NCBI GenBank assembly: GCA_031268125.1
Contig: JAIRXT010000268.1
Coordinates: 1-14,095, forward strand
Origin: Treponema sp.
Lineage (GTDB): Bacteria > Spirochaetota > Spirochaetia > Treponematales > Breznakiellaceae
DNA length: 14,095 nt
Reading direction: 5' to 3'
How positions within the stretch are numbered: the stretch's first letter is position 1; the number at the start of each line of letters is the position of its first letter. Positions 1 through 7,661 of this stretch are shown one piece after another. The notes under the pieces are model-generated. The model was not told the DNA's origin. It saw only the letters and a list, made by a program, of their open reading frames with translations, and ran no database searches. The position numbers were made by a program, and so were the translations under genes.

Positions 1-480
1 GCCGAGTTCCCCGGTTTTTTCCTCCAGATAGTACCGGAAGTACCCTTCCTCAAGATAACCGGTGCTGACACATGAAAAAACAAGCGCCGCAAGGCCGGTA
101 ATGTTTCCGGGGCCTTCAATCCTGACGTTACCGGGAAGGCCGGGGAAAAAAACGGCCGCCCGGGCGACACAGACGCCCGTAAGAATCAGGGCAGGAAAGG
201 CCAGCAGAAAGGCAAAAAGGTCCCCCCGGCCGGGCAGGGTTCCGGTCCGGCCGGATTTCCGCTGTAAGTACCAGATAAGGCCCAGGGCGGGCAGATTGTA
301 GGCAAACGTCCTGATAAGCTCACGGTAAACGGAAAAAACCACCAATTCCGAGGGTGGATCATGGCGCAGGGCGCCGGGTAAAAACAGTACACAGTACAAA
401 ACAAGGGGTTCAATAAACAGATCCGAGGTGTTTTTTGGGGTTTTTAGCGAATTCCTTTCCGGAAACCGGGGGTGAGTCAT
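1..480 (-). CDS. CPBP-family intramembrane metalloprotease, N-terminal part (runs off the window)
   Basis: Reading the minus strand from the ATG at 480-478 gives 160 open codons with no stop before the window edge, so the C-terminus is missing. The protein is hydrophobic, with probable membrane segments near residues 21-37, 59-75, 88-110 and 128-141. It reaches GYLEEGYFRYYLEE at about 141-154, which contains the EExxxR signature (E144, E145, R149) of CPBP (CAAX protease and bacteriocin-processing) membrane proteases. The later His-containing motifs would lie outside the window. Such proteins cleave substrates within the inner membrane; the substrate here is unknown. A GGAG at 495-492 sits 11 bases before the ATG. 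An in-frame GTG at 492-490 is a possible alternative start. The gene is divergent from the PilZ gene. Family assignment is fairly secure; the physiological role is not. Confidence 0.82.
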   Translation of the reverse strand, partial: MTHPRFPERNSLKTPKNTSDLFIEPLVLYCVLFLPGALRHDPPSELVVFSVYRELIRTFAYNLPALGLIWYLQRKSGRTGTLPGRGDLFAFLLAFPALILTGVCVARAAVFFPGLPGNVRIEGPGNITGLAALVFSCVSTGYLEEGYFRYYLEEKTGELG

Positions 481-485
481 TCCTT

Positions 486-514
486 TTGACACTCCACTGG
501 GGACAAGATATAGT
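486..514 (+). promoter_or_regulatory. Sigma-70-type promoter for the PilZ-HEAT-comEC run
   Basis: A perfect -35 hexamer TTGACA (486-491) is followed by exactly 17 bases and then a -10 of TATAGT (509-514). Transcription would start near 521, about 25 bases before the chosen PilZ start codon. A GGAGA at 532-536 lies in that leader, 9 bases before the ATG. The promoter lies inside the longer reading frame that could begin at 435, which argues against that earlier start. Confidence 0.72.
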
Positions 515-515
515 T

Positions 516-521
516 ATTATA
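516..521 (-). promoter_or_regulatory. Possible -10 element for the divergent CPBP gene
   Basis: On the minus strand a perfect TATAAT lies at 521-516, which would start transcription near 509, about 29 bases before the protease ATG. No good -35 hexamer is found at the right distance (TACGGT at 544-539 is poor) and there is no extended -10 TG. The site lies immediately beside the -10 of the plus-strand promoter, so the two promoters would compete for polymerase if both are real. Confidence 0.35.
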
Positions 522-545
522 GCCCCGGGGTGGAGAATACCGTAT

Positions 546-1814
546 ATGCCGTTTCTTGTCCTGTTTATCTTTTGCGGAGTCTGCGCCATTGTTATTTTTT
601 TCAACCAGAAATCCGGGGTTCAGGGGTCTTGGGTGCAGTTCTTCGCCAAGGGTACCGATGCGGGCTTTTCCATTAAAGAGATTGAACTGCTGCGGAAACT
701 GGCGACAATGTGCAGTCTGGGGGACCCTGCTTCGCTGTTCTGGTCCCAGAATCAACTGGATCAGTGTATACGGACCCTGGTCAAGATCCAGCGGAACGGT
801 TCACCGGGGGAAGACCTGGGGGATGAAGATTTTTTGTCCCGGCTTTACGAATACCGCAAAAAAATCGAGATGGAAAAGCCCCGGATAAAAAACGGCATCA
901 GCAATTCCCGGCAGATCAGTGAAGGCCAGAATCTGCGCATCCTGGTTCCCGGCAGCGGGGTTTTCCGTTCCCAGGTGATCAGGAACGGCCCCCAAAATAT
1001 TACCATTTCCCGTCCGGTAAACGACAAGGTCAGTTCAAATTTTGCGTGGACAGGGACAAAGATGTCCGTCTACTTTTGGAGGCCGGACGATGCGGGCTAT
1101 GTCTTTGATACCGAAGCCGTAGACGAAGTTTTGTCCAAAGGTATATCGTCTCTTAAAATTTCCCATTCGGATTCCCTGTACCGGACCCAGAAGCGAAGGT
1201 CCATCAGGATGAAGATGCACAAACCGGCGTACCTGTACTTGATAAAGCCGGAAGAGGGGCCGGGCAAGGTTGAAACGGTCCCCGGGGCCAGGTGCTTTAT
1301 GGAGGATCTTTCCGATACGGGCTGCGCGCTGATCATCGGCGGGCAGGCTGCGGCAGGCATGAGGATCAAAGTACAGTTCGCCCTGAACGGGGTTCCTATC
1401 TGCATGGGCGGGACGGTCCGTTCGGTGGATTATAAAGAAGCCGCGCAGCGTTCCCTGCTTCATGTGGAATCCGATCCGCTGCCGCTTTACGCGCAAAACA
1501 AGATACTGGGCGAGATCTTTGGCATGGAAGATTCCGAAGATGATCTCCCGTACCGTCTCTCCGGTGAAGCCGAAGAGACGGCATCCGTGCCCGCCGAGGT
1601 CATGGAAACCGTTTTGGGGCCTTCCGGCAGCGGCGGGCCGGATCAATTCCCCGGTTCCGCCGCATTCGTTCCCGCGGAACCTTCTTCCCCGCCGGTTTTT
1701 ACGCCCGGCCCGCAGGAGGAAGACCCGGCTGCGGAGACGGCGGTTCCTCCGGAAACCGCGCCGGACGCCGAGCCGCCTTTAATGCCGTTTCCACCGGAAG
1801 GAGGTATTCTGTGA
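546..1814 (+). CDS. Membrane-anchored PilZ domain protein (probable cyclic-di-GMP receptor)
   Basis: Start ATG 546 is chosen because the promoter at 486-514 and the GGAGA ribosome site at 532-536 both precede it; this gives 422 residues. Residues about 2-18 are a single hydrophobic anchor followed by a soluble part. Residues about 90-215 look like the N-terminal beta-rich domain that often precedes PilZ in YcgR-type proteins. The PilZ domain follows, with both c-di-GMP binding motifs intact: RRSIR at 217-221 and DLSDTG at 254-259. From about 337 to the end there is a Pro/Glu/Ala-rich tail that is probably disordered. PilZ proteins bind cyclic-di-GMP and change motility or envelope functions through a partner, which cannot be told from this sequence. 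The stop overlaps the next gene's GTG by four bases, so the two are translationally coupled. Confidence 0.85.
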   Translation: MPFLVLFIFCGVCAIVIFFNQKSGVQGSWVQFFAKGTDAGFSIKEIELLRKLATMCSLGDPASLFWSQNQLDQCIRTLVKIQRNGSPGEDLGDEDFLSRLYEYRKKIEMEKPRIKNGISNSRQISEGQNLRILVPGSGVFRSQVIRNGPQNITISRPVNDKVSSNFAWTGTKMSVYFWRPDDAGYVFDTEAVDEVLSKGISSLKISHSDSLYRTQKRRSIRMKMHKPAYLYLIKPEEGPGKVETVPGARCFMEDLSDTGCALIIGGQAAAGMRIKVQFALNGVPICMGGTVRSVDYKEAAQRSLLHVESDPLPLYAQNKILGEIFGMEDSEDDLPYRLSGEAEETASVPAEVMETVLGPSGSGGPDQFPGSAAFVPAEPSSPPVFTPGPQEEDPAAETAVPPETAPDAEPPLMPFPPEGGIL

Positions 1815-3100
1815 ACGATATGGCAAAGTCTCTTAAAACGATCCTGTTTCCGCCGGATAACCGGGATTCTTACGGCCCTGACGCCGCAAAAATCCGCGGC
1901 AGGTTGCGGGGGATCCCGGCTCTGGCGTTTTTCCTTGTGCTGGGGACGGCGCTGGGGGCCCAGGAATCGATCCTCAATTCCTACCAGCGGAATTTTATGC
2001 GGGCCAGCCTTTCCACCAAGGCGGGAATCCTGCTGGACGCCGCCACGGATGAGCGGGCTTCGGAATTTATCGGCCAGCTTTACGAATACGCCCTGAATTT
2101 TTCCCTGCAAAACGCCGATATCCTGCGGGGCGATCCGGATCTCCTTAATCTGACGGTCCTCGCCGCCCGGGGGGCGGGAAACAAGGGCTATACCCAGAGC
2201 ATTGATACCCTGTGGAACGTCTTTTCCGGTTTCCGGGATTCCCAAATTAGAATTGCCGCCCTTGACGCCTTGGCGGTTCTTGCCGGGGGAAATGCCCAAA
2301 TACTGGAAAATCTAAATCAGTTTTTAGCCAATCAAAACAGCCTGTACCGGTCCAACATGGACGTGGATATTCCTACTATTTCTGCCTGTATAACCGCCCT
2401 AGGAGCCCTGGGGGGTGAAAGTTCTTTTTCGGTCCTCTTTGCGGTTATTATTGCCGGTTATCCTGAGCCCCTGGGGACCCAGGCGGCGGCGGCCCTGGAA
2501 AAGCTTCCCGGAGACACCAAGGCGAATCTAACGGCGATACTGCAAAAAAATCCGCCCGTTGAAAAACTGGCCGTTTTTCGGGCGGCCATTTCCGGCCGCA
2601 GAATGAGCGATGCGGAAAAAGGCGCCTTTGCTCAGACCGCGCTGGAAATCGGCATGCAAAAGGACGCCGGTAATGAGAACGCTCTGGCCCAGCTTTGTTC
2701 CCTGGCGGTACAGGCTCTGCGGGATTTCAAGTGGACCGGGGCGGCTCCGGCGGTGGTACAGTATTTTTACCAGGTCCAGTCGGACTACCAGGAAAACCGG
2801 ACGTCCCAGCGGCGGGACCTGCTTTTGGAAGCAATTTCCTGCCTTGCCGTTATGGAAAGCTTCGACGCTGCCCAGACCCTTTCCCTCCAGCTGGGTTATC
2901 AGAATTCCCAGTTTGAACGGGCCGTCAGGGACGGAACCCTTGGCGGAAATGATGAAACCCTTGTGCTGGGGGTGATTAACGCCCTTGGCCAGTTGGGAGA
3001 CAAGGTTGCCTTTGATAATCTTCACTACGTTGCTTATTTGGAATATTCGGAACGTATTAAGGCTGCGGCCAGGGAGGCTTTGAATAATCTAAAATGGTAA
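1811..3100 (+). CDS. Exported HEAT-repeat protein of unknown role
   Basis: A GTG start at 1811 overlaps the PilZ stop (GTGA). It is preceded by a strong AAGGAGG at 1798-1804, which favours it over the in-frame ATG at 1820. The 429-residue product has a long polar N-region and then a signal-peptide-like hydrophobic segment (about 33-50) ending ALGA before Q51, so it is probably exported to the periplasm or anchored there. The rest is almost all helical. Paired helices with the HEAT pattern include QIRIAALDALAVLAG, the stretch around 190-240, and the last 50 residues ending in AAREALNNLKW. HEAT repeats form protein-binding solenoids without catalysis. Coupling to the PilZ gene suggests a joint envelope function, but that is inference. 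A TTG at 1904 would give a more usual signal peptide but has no ribosome site. Confidence 0.75.
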   Translation: MNDMAKSLKTILFPPDNRDSYGPDAAKIRGRLRGIPALAFFLVLGTALGAQESILNSYQRNFMRASLSTKAGILLDAATDERASEFIGQLYEYALNFSLQNADILRGDPDLLNLTVLAARGAGNKGYTQSIDTLWNVFSGFRDSQIRIAALDALAVLAGGNAQILENLNQFLANQNSLYRSNMDVDIPTISACITALGALGGESSFSVLFAVIIAGYPEPLGTQAAAALEKLPGDTKANLTAILQKNPPVEKLAVFRAAISGRRMSDAEKGAFAQTALEIGMQKDAGNENALAQLCSLAVQALRDFKWTGAAPAVVQYFYQVQSDYQENRTSQRRDLLLEAISCLAVMESFDAAQTLSLQLGYQNSQFERAVRDGTLGGNDETLVLGVINALGQLGDKVAFDNLHYVAYLEYSERIKAAAREALNNLKW

Positions 3101-4623
3101 ACCAGCATCGTCTTTTCCCCCTTTCAGCGCTTACTGGGGGGACGGTTCTTTCCTACTACGGGGCGTATCTTTGCCGCGATAATTTCCTGCCGGTGTTTTT
3201 TGTTTCCGCAGCGGTGTTGTTGTGGTCCTTTTTTGCGGCGATTGGTTCTCCGTTCATCCTGCGCCGGCGTTCCCAGCGGGGATTCTGTGTTCTTGGCGCC
3301 GCCTTTGCCGCCGGTCTTATCCTTGGCGCCGGTATTGCCGGCCGTATACCCGGCCCGGCGGCCACGGGCATTCCCGCCGGTAAAGTTACCGCCCTCGAAG
3401 GGTTGCTGCTGGAGGATCCCCGGAAAAATTCCGGCGGGAACGGCATGGCCCTGATCGAACTAAGCCGGGCCTGGACCCACGACGGGGCCGCCATCGGGGG
3501 CGCCGGGGTACAGAGTTCCGCCGCCGGCAAGGTAATGGTGATATTCCCCGGCGGCCGTTTAGAGGACCTCAAGGAATTCGGCAGAACATGCGTGGTGTAC
3601 CTTGAGGGGAACTTTTTACCGCCCAGGCCGGGAGAAACAGGCCCCGGCATGTTCCGGGCAACGGGGGTCCACGTTGTTTCTCCGCCGCCGCCGCTGGAAC
3701 AGTTCCGTACCGGCCTGCGGCAGGGCCTGGTTTCCCGCCTAAGCCGCCCGGATAACTCCCGGTGGGGAAGCCTTTCCCTGGCCCTGCTTCTGGGTGTCCG
3801 GGACAACCTGGATTCTGACATTACCCGTTCCTACCGGGAAGCCGGGGTTTCCCATGTACTTGCCCTGTCGGGCATGCATCTGGCGGTCCTTTCCGCCCTT
3901 ATTGCCTTTCTTTTTAAGCCCCTCCTCGGCCTAAAACGGGCCGCCTTTGCCGGCGCTCTGTTTATCATAGCCTACGTGTTCCTGGTGGGTTCCCAGCCTT
4001 CTCTGGACAGGGCGGCGATTATGTACCTTCTGGGTGCCCTGGCGGTCATGTGTTCATGGGCGCGGAATCCCTCGTCCCTGCTTAACGCGGCTTTTATTGT
4101 CCAGATTATCAGGCAGCCGGAGTCGGGCATCGCCATTTCGTTTATCCTGTCTTACCTTGCCCTGTGGGGAATCCTCAACCTTGGGGGAAAAATAACCGCC
4201 CTGTTCCAGGGTAAAATCCCTCCCGCTGTGCTGGGGGGGCTTTCCGCATCCCTGGGGGCCTTTATCGCCACCGCCGCGGTCAGCGCCGCCAATTTCGGCG
4301 CGTTGCAGCCCGCGGGTATTCTATCGGGTCTGCTGATCGTCCCGGCAACAAGCCTGTTCATGATTTTGACCATCGGATACCTGGCCCTTGATCCGATCCT
4401 GCCCTTCCTGGCACGGCTGCTGGGTATGGGACTTTCCGCCCTTTACAAGGCCCTGGACATTACGGTGGGATTTTCCGCCGGCCTTCCGGGAATTACTTTG
4501 AACCCCGCGGCCGGTGCGTCCTGGCTGCCGGTGCTGGGCGTCTCGCTCCTGCTTAGCCTCCTGGTCGTCATCTTTGCCCGGCGCAGCGCCCTGGCTGCCG
4601 GCCGTATCCCGGTCCTTCCCTAA
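3094..4623 (+). CDS. comEC: ComEC/Rec2-family DNA uptake channel protein, short form without nuclease domain
   Basis: ATG 3094 overlaps the previous stop by seven bases. The product is 509 residues and strongly hydrophobic. N-terminal membrane helices (about 10-82) are followed by a soluble region (about 95-200) corresponding to the ComEC N-terminal OB-like domain. The polytopic Competence domain then follows, with HVLALSGMHLA at 254-264 and GSQPSLDRAAIMY at 299-311, both typical of the family. ComEC carries single-stranded DNA across the inner membrane during natural transformation. Full-length homologues are usually above 700 residues and end in a metallo-beta-lactamase-like nuclease domain. 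Here the reading frame stops cleanly after the last membrane helix with no HxHxDH motif. No comEA, comF or dprA is in the window, so competence itself is not shown. A weak AGGGAGG at 3071-3077 is far from the start, so translation probably depends on coupling. Confidence 0.85.
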   Translation: MVNQHRLFPLSALTGGTVLSYYGAYLCRDNFLPVFFVSAAVLLWSFFAAIGSPFILRRRSQRGFCVLGAAFAAGLILGAGIAGRIPGPAATGIPAGKVTALEGLLLEDPRKNSGGNGMALIELSRAWTHDGAAIGGAGVQSSAAGKVMVIFPGGRLEDLKEFGRTCVVYLEGNFLPPRPGETGPGMFRATGVHVVSPPPPLEQFRTGLRQGLVSRLSRPDNSRWGSLSLALLLGVRDNLDSDITRSYREAGVSHVLALSGMHLAVLSALIAFLFKPLLGLKRAAFAGALFIIAYVFLVGSQPSLDRAAIMYLLGALAVMCSWARNPSSLLNAAFIVQIIRQPESGIAISFILSYLALWGILNLGGKITALFQGKIPPAVLGGLSASLGAFIATAAVSAANFGALQPAGILSGLLIVPATSLFMILTIGYLALDPILPFLARLLGMGLSALYKALDITVGFSAGLPGITLNPAAGASWLPVLGVSLLLSLLVVIFARRSALAAGRIPVLP

Positions 4624-4630
4624 GCCGGTC

Positions 4631-5518
4631 ATGGCCTCTCTTAATTACGATTCTCCCCTTGCCCTTAAAGCCCTCCTGGAGGAGCGGGGCTGGGGGATGC
4701 GGAAGAAATGGGGCCAGAATTTTTTGATTAAAGGCGCTATCCGTAAAAAACTGGCCGCCGCCCTGGAGATAGAGCCGGGGGACGAGGTTTGGGAGATTGG
4801 CCCCGGCCTGGGAGCCATGACGCGGGAGCTTCTTGAACTGGGGGCCAGGGTAAAGGCTTTTGAAATCGATCCGGGGTTTACGGATTTTTTACGGGGGGAA
4901 TTCGGCGGGGCGGATTTTTCCCTGGTTCCGGGGGATGTGCTTAAAACCTGGAAAAGGGAGGCGGAAGCCCCTTTCCTCCTGGGGAACCTGCCCTACAACA
5001 TTGCCGCGGTTCTTTTGGGGGATCTTATCGAGGGGAACCGGTTTTTCAGACGCATGGTAGTAACGGTGCAGAAAGAAGTGGGACGCCGTTTGACGGCCCG
5101 GCCGGGGGAGGCGGATTATTCGTCCATCACGGTACTTGTTGCCGGCCGGTACGATGTAAAGCCCCTTATGGTTATGGGGGCCTCGTGTTTTTATCCGCCC
5201 CCCCGGGTCGATTCGCTGGGGCTCCGATTCGATCTGCGGGAAAATCTTCCGGCCGCGGAAACCGGAGAAACTACGGCCGTCCCCCTCCTGTATCCCCTGG
5301 TGCGGCGGCTCTTTTCTTTCAGACGTAAAACCGTTAAGAATAGTTTAGGGGCCTTTGTGTCGTCCCGGCCCGGCGCGGGACCCCCTGCCGGGCAAAAGGA
5401 TCTGGTTATGGCCGCCCTGGAACGCTGCGGGATAAGCCCCGGCGAGCGGCCGGAAAATCTGGATGTTTCCCGGTTTCAGGAACTGGCCCGGCAGCTTCAA
5501 TATCTTGGTTTGAGGTGA
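4631..5518 (+). CDS. rsmA: 16S rRNA (adenine1518-N6/adenine1519-N6)-dimethyltransferase RsmA (KsgA)
   Basis: This enzyme transfers four methyl groups from S-adenosylmethionine to two adjacent adenines in helix 45 of 16S rRNA late in small-subunit assembly. The 295-residue product shows the family motifs in order: GQNFL at 28-32, the SAM-binding EIGPGLG at 55-61, acidic EID at 78-80 (ribose contact), NLPYN at 119-123 (catalytic motif IV), TVQKEVGRRL after that, and FSFRRKTVKNSL in the C-terminal domain. ATG 4631 is chosen because homologues start close to this point. A longer frame opening at 4514 lies inside comEC and adds residues unlike the family. Only seven bases separate it from the comEC stop. 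No convincing ribosome site is visible, so coupling is likely. Confidence 0.95.
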   Translation: MASLNYDSPLALKALLEERGWGMRKKWGQNFLIKGAIRKKLAAALEIEPGDEVWEIGPGLGAMTRELLELGARVKAFEIDPGFTDFLRGEFGGADFSLVPGDVLKTWKREAEAPFLLGNLPYNIAAVLLGDLIEGNRFFRRMVVTVQKEVGRRLTARPGEADYSSITVLVAGRYDVKPLMVMGASCFYPPPRVDSLGLRFDLRENLPAAETGETTAVPLLYPLVRRLFSFRRKTVKNSLGAFVSSRPGAGPPAGQKDLVMAALERCGISPGERPENLDVSRFQELARQLQYLGLR

Positions 5519-5522
5519 TTAA

Positions 5523-6233
5523 TTGACCATCGCACCGGCTCTGGAAGCCATTGAGGAACGGATACAAAAGGCCTGTATTCGGTCGGGGAGAAGGCGGGAG
5601 GAGATACGGCTTATGGCGGTTTCCAAATTTCAGCCCGCCGCCAAAATAGAAGAGGCTATGAACAGCGGCCTCCGGCTTTTTGGGGAAAACCGGGTTCAGG
5701 AGGCGGCGGAGAAATTCCCGGCTCTTACTGCCAGGTCCGCCGCGGCCGGTTTTCCCCTCCGGGAAGTCCACATGATCGGGTCCCTGCAGCGGAACAAGGC
5801 AAAGGCGGCGTCCAGGATTTTTGACTGTGTTCAGTCGCTTGACCGGGAGGAGATCATTACGGAGCTTGCCCTGCACGCAAAGGAACGGGAAAGGCCCCTG
5901 GCGGTGTTGCTGGAACTTCATACGGGGGAAATTTCAAAATCCGGTTTTCCCGATGAAGAAGCTCTTCTCCGGGCGGCGGAACAGGTTCTTTCCTCCCCCG
6001 GACTTACGGCGGGGGGGCTTATGACGATGGCCCCCTTCAACGCTGCCGAATCATCGATCCGCGCTTCCTTCCGTGCCCTGGTTCACGCACAAAGGACGCT
6101 GGCCTCCCATTTCCCCCAGGCGGACTGGTCCTGCCTTTCTATGGGCATGTCGGGCGATTTTGAGATTGCCGTCGAGGAAGGTTCCACCCTGCTGCGGATT
6201 GGCACGGCGATATTTGGAGAACGGCATCAATGA
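5523..6233 (+). CDS. yggS: YggS family pyridoxal-phosphate-binding protein (PLP homeostasis)
   Basis: The start is TTG at 5523. A GAGGTG at 5512-5517, overlapping the rsmA stop, lies five bases upstream and supports this unusual codon. The 236-residue protein has the single-domain alanine-racemase-like fold. The PLP lysine is in AVSK (K35), followed by FGENRVQEAAEK, HMIGSLQRNKAK, GLMTMAP, and the phosphate-binding C-terminal GMSGDFEIAVEEGSTLLRIGTAIFG. Proteins of this family (YggS, PROSC/PLPBP) have no known enzymatic activity and help keep free PLP and amino-acid pools balanced. The length matches the family. The last four bases overlap the next gene (ATGA). Confidence 0.95.
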   Translation: MTIAPALEAIEERIQKACIRSGRRREEIRLMAVSKFQPAAKIEEAMNSGLRLFGENRVQEAAEKFPALTARSAAAGFPLREVHMIGSLQRNKAKAASRIFDCVQSLDREEIITELALHAKERERPLAVLLELHTGEISKSGFPDEEALLRAAEQVLSSPGLTAGGLMTMAPFNAAESSIRASFRALVHAQRTLASHFPQADWSCLSMGMSGDFEIAVEEGSTLLRIGTAIFGERHQ

Positions 6234-6763
6234 CGGTATCAAGATGGAAACGCCGGTTTGTACCGGTCCTTGTTTTTGTTGTCCTGGGTATTTTCCCCGT
6301 TTCCGCGCAGAGTCCCGGAACAAACCAGACCGTTGCCCCGAACATCCTGCCCGATGTCCGTCCCCCCTCTCCCCAATGGGCTCAGGACCTGAGACGGGGG
6401 GAAATCGTCGCCTTTGGCAGTTTTCCCTTTACCATGTTTCTCTCCACCTTCGCGATGGATTCCTTCCGGTATTTCAGCAATGACAGAAACTCGGCTTACC
6501 TCCCCTGGCCGCTTAAAGGTCCGGGGGCCATCGAAATGTCCCGGCAGGAAAAGGGGCAAACCCTTATGATTGCGGCGGCCGCTTCCGTTACTATCGCCCT
6601 TGTCGATTTTACTATTGTGGCGCTACGGCGGCGCCGGGAACAAATGCGGGACCGCGGCGGGGAAATTCACATTACCCGCAGAATCATTGGCGATACGGAA
6701 ACCGTTGCGGCAAGCCCGGGGGAAGCCGCCGGGGAAAACGCGGGGGAGGCAGGGAATCCCTGA
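6230..6763 (+). CDS. Unrecognised membrane protein with signal peptide
   Basis: I do not recognise this 177-residue protein. Its ATG overlaps the yggS stop by four bases and its stop overlaps the rluD ATG by one base, so it is expressed from the same message. The N-terminus has three to four basic residues, a hydrophobic core (about 11-25) and SAQ at 25-27, typical of a cleavable signal peptide. A short Pro-rich linker follows, then an aromatic, weakly hydrophobic segment (62-82). A clear membrane helix at 111-132 ends in RRRR (133-136). This predicts a periplasmic N-terminal half, one membrane crossing and a cytoplasmic, Ala/Gly/Glu-rich tail. No catalytic motif is visible. The reading frame and codon use look genuine, and the position between two conserved genes suggests a clade-specific conserved protein, which I cannot confirm. 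Confidence 0.72.
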   Translation: MTVSRWKRRFVPVLVFVVLGIFPVSAQSPGTNQTVAPNILPDVRPPSPQWAQDLRRGEIVAFGSFPFTMFLSTFAMDSFRYFSNDRNSAYLPWPLKGPGAIEMSRQEKGQTLMIAAAASVTIALVDFTIVALRRRREQMRDRGGEIHITRRIIGDTETVAASPGEAAGENAGEAGNP

Positions 6764-7659
6764 TGCCGGTTTTCTCCGGAATCGTGGAGAATACGGCGGG
6801 GCTCCGGCTTGACCGCTATGTTTCCGGGTGTCTTGGCCTCCTTTCACGTTCCCAGTTCAAGTCCCGTTCCATGATTGCTGCGGTAAATGGAAAACAGGCC
6901 AAACCTTCACGGATCGTAAAAAACGGCGATCATCTGGATCTTTCCTGGCGGGAGGCTGAAGGCCCGAATTTGGAGGCCGAAGACCTTCCCCTTAACGTAA
7001 TTTACGAGGACCCCCATGTGATCGTCATAGATAAAGCCCAGGGGATGGTGGTTCATCCCGGCGCGGGGAATCATTCGGGAACCCTGGTCAACGCCCTGTT
7101 GTTCAGGCGGGCGGCGCTTCCCGGGGACCCCCTGCGTCCGGGAATTGTCCACCGGCTGGACAAGGATACCTCCGGGGTGATGATCTGCGCCTGGGACACG
7201 GAGGCCCTTGCCTTTCTTGCTGCCCAGTTCAAGGCCGGAACGGTACGGAAGCGCTACGCGGCGATTCTGCGGGGTGTTCCCGGGGAGGGTTCAGGACGGG
7301 TTAAAACCCTGCTCTGCCGGGACAGCCGGAACCGCCAGCGTTTTGCCGTTGGGGAAAAGGGAAAAGAGGCCCTCAGTTATTTTACCGTTGTCCGTTCCTG
7401 GAACACCCATTCCTTGGTACTCCTGCGCCCCCGTACCGGACGTACCCATCAGTTACGGGTCCACATGGCCTACCTGGGACACCCCATTGTGGGGGATCCC
7501 CTGTACGGTTCCGGGGATCCGTTGTTTCCCGGAGCGGCCATGATGCTCCATGCCAAGAATTTAGGCATAACCCTGCCGGGGGAGCAGGAACGGAGGGTTT
7601 TTACCAGCCCTTTGCCGGATCGTTTCCGGTCCTTGATTCGAACCCTGGAGAAAAAATAA
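6763..7659 (+). CDS. rluD: RluD-type 23S rRNA pseudouridine synthase (RluA family with S4 domain)
   Basis: The product converts specific uridines of RNA to pseudouridine; RluD itself acts on helix 69 of 23S rRNA. The 298-residue protein starts at ATG 6763 in a TGATG overlap, with AGGGA at 6751-6755 seven bases upstream. Residues about 14-60 form an S4 RNA-binding domain (RLDRYVSG then SRSMIAAVNGK). The catalytic motif HRLDKDTSG holds the nucleophile D133. The C-terminal motif PRTGRTHQLRVHMAYLGHPIVGDPLYG is complete. The DKDTSG form and S4 domain fit RluD, but RluC-like specificity cannot be ruled out by reading alone. Confidence 0.9.
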   Translation: MPVFSGIVENTAGLRLDRYVSGCLGLLSRSQFKSRSMIAAVNGKQAKPSRIVKNGDHLDLSWREAEGPNLEAEDLPLNVIYEDPHVIVIDKAQGMVVHPGAGNHSGTLVNALLFRRAALPGDPLRPGIVHRLDKDTSGVMICAWDTEALAFLAAQFKAGTVRKRYAAILRGVPGEGSGRVKTLLCRDSRNRQRFAVGEKGKEALSYFTVVRSWNTHSLVLLRPRTGRTHQLRVHMAYLGHPIVGDPLYGSGDPLFPGAAMMLHAKNLGITLPGEQERRVFTSPLPDRFRSLIRTLEKK

Positions 7660-7661
7660 AA

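Noticed and set aside
435..545. Longer PilZ reading frame starting at ATG 435
   Set aside because: The extension covers a strong promoter (486-514), overlaps the divergent protease gene and has no ribosome site. ATG 546 has GGAGA nine bases upstream and begins directly with a membrane anchor.
1035..2299. Long minus-strand open frames opposite the PilZ and HEAT genes (1035-1646 and 1643-2299)
   Set aside because: Their translations show no domain or protein-like pattern. They mirror plus-strand genes with clear motifs, as expected in GC-rich DNA.
4514..4630. Longer rsmA frame starting inside comEC
   Set aside because: The extra residues do not resemble the family, and the KsgA N-terminus fits the ATG at 4631.
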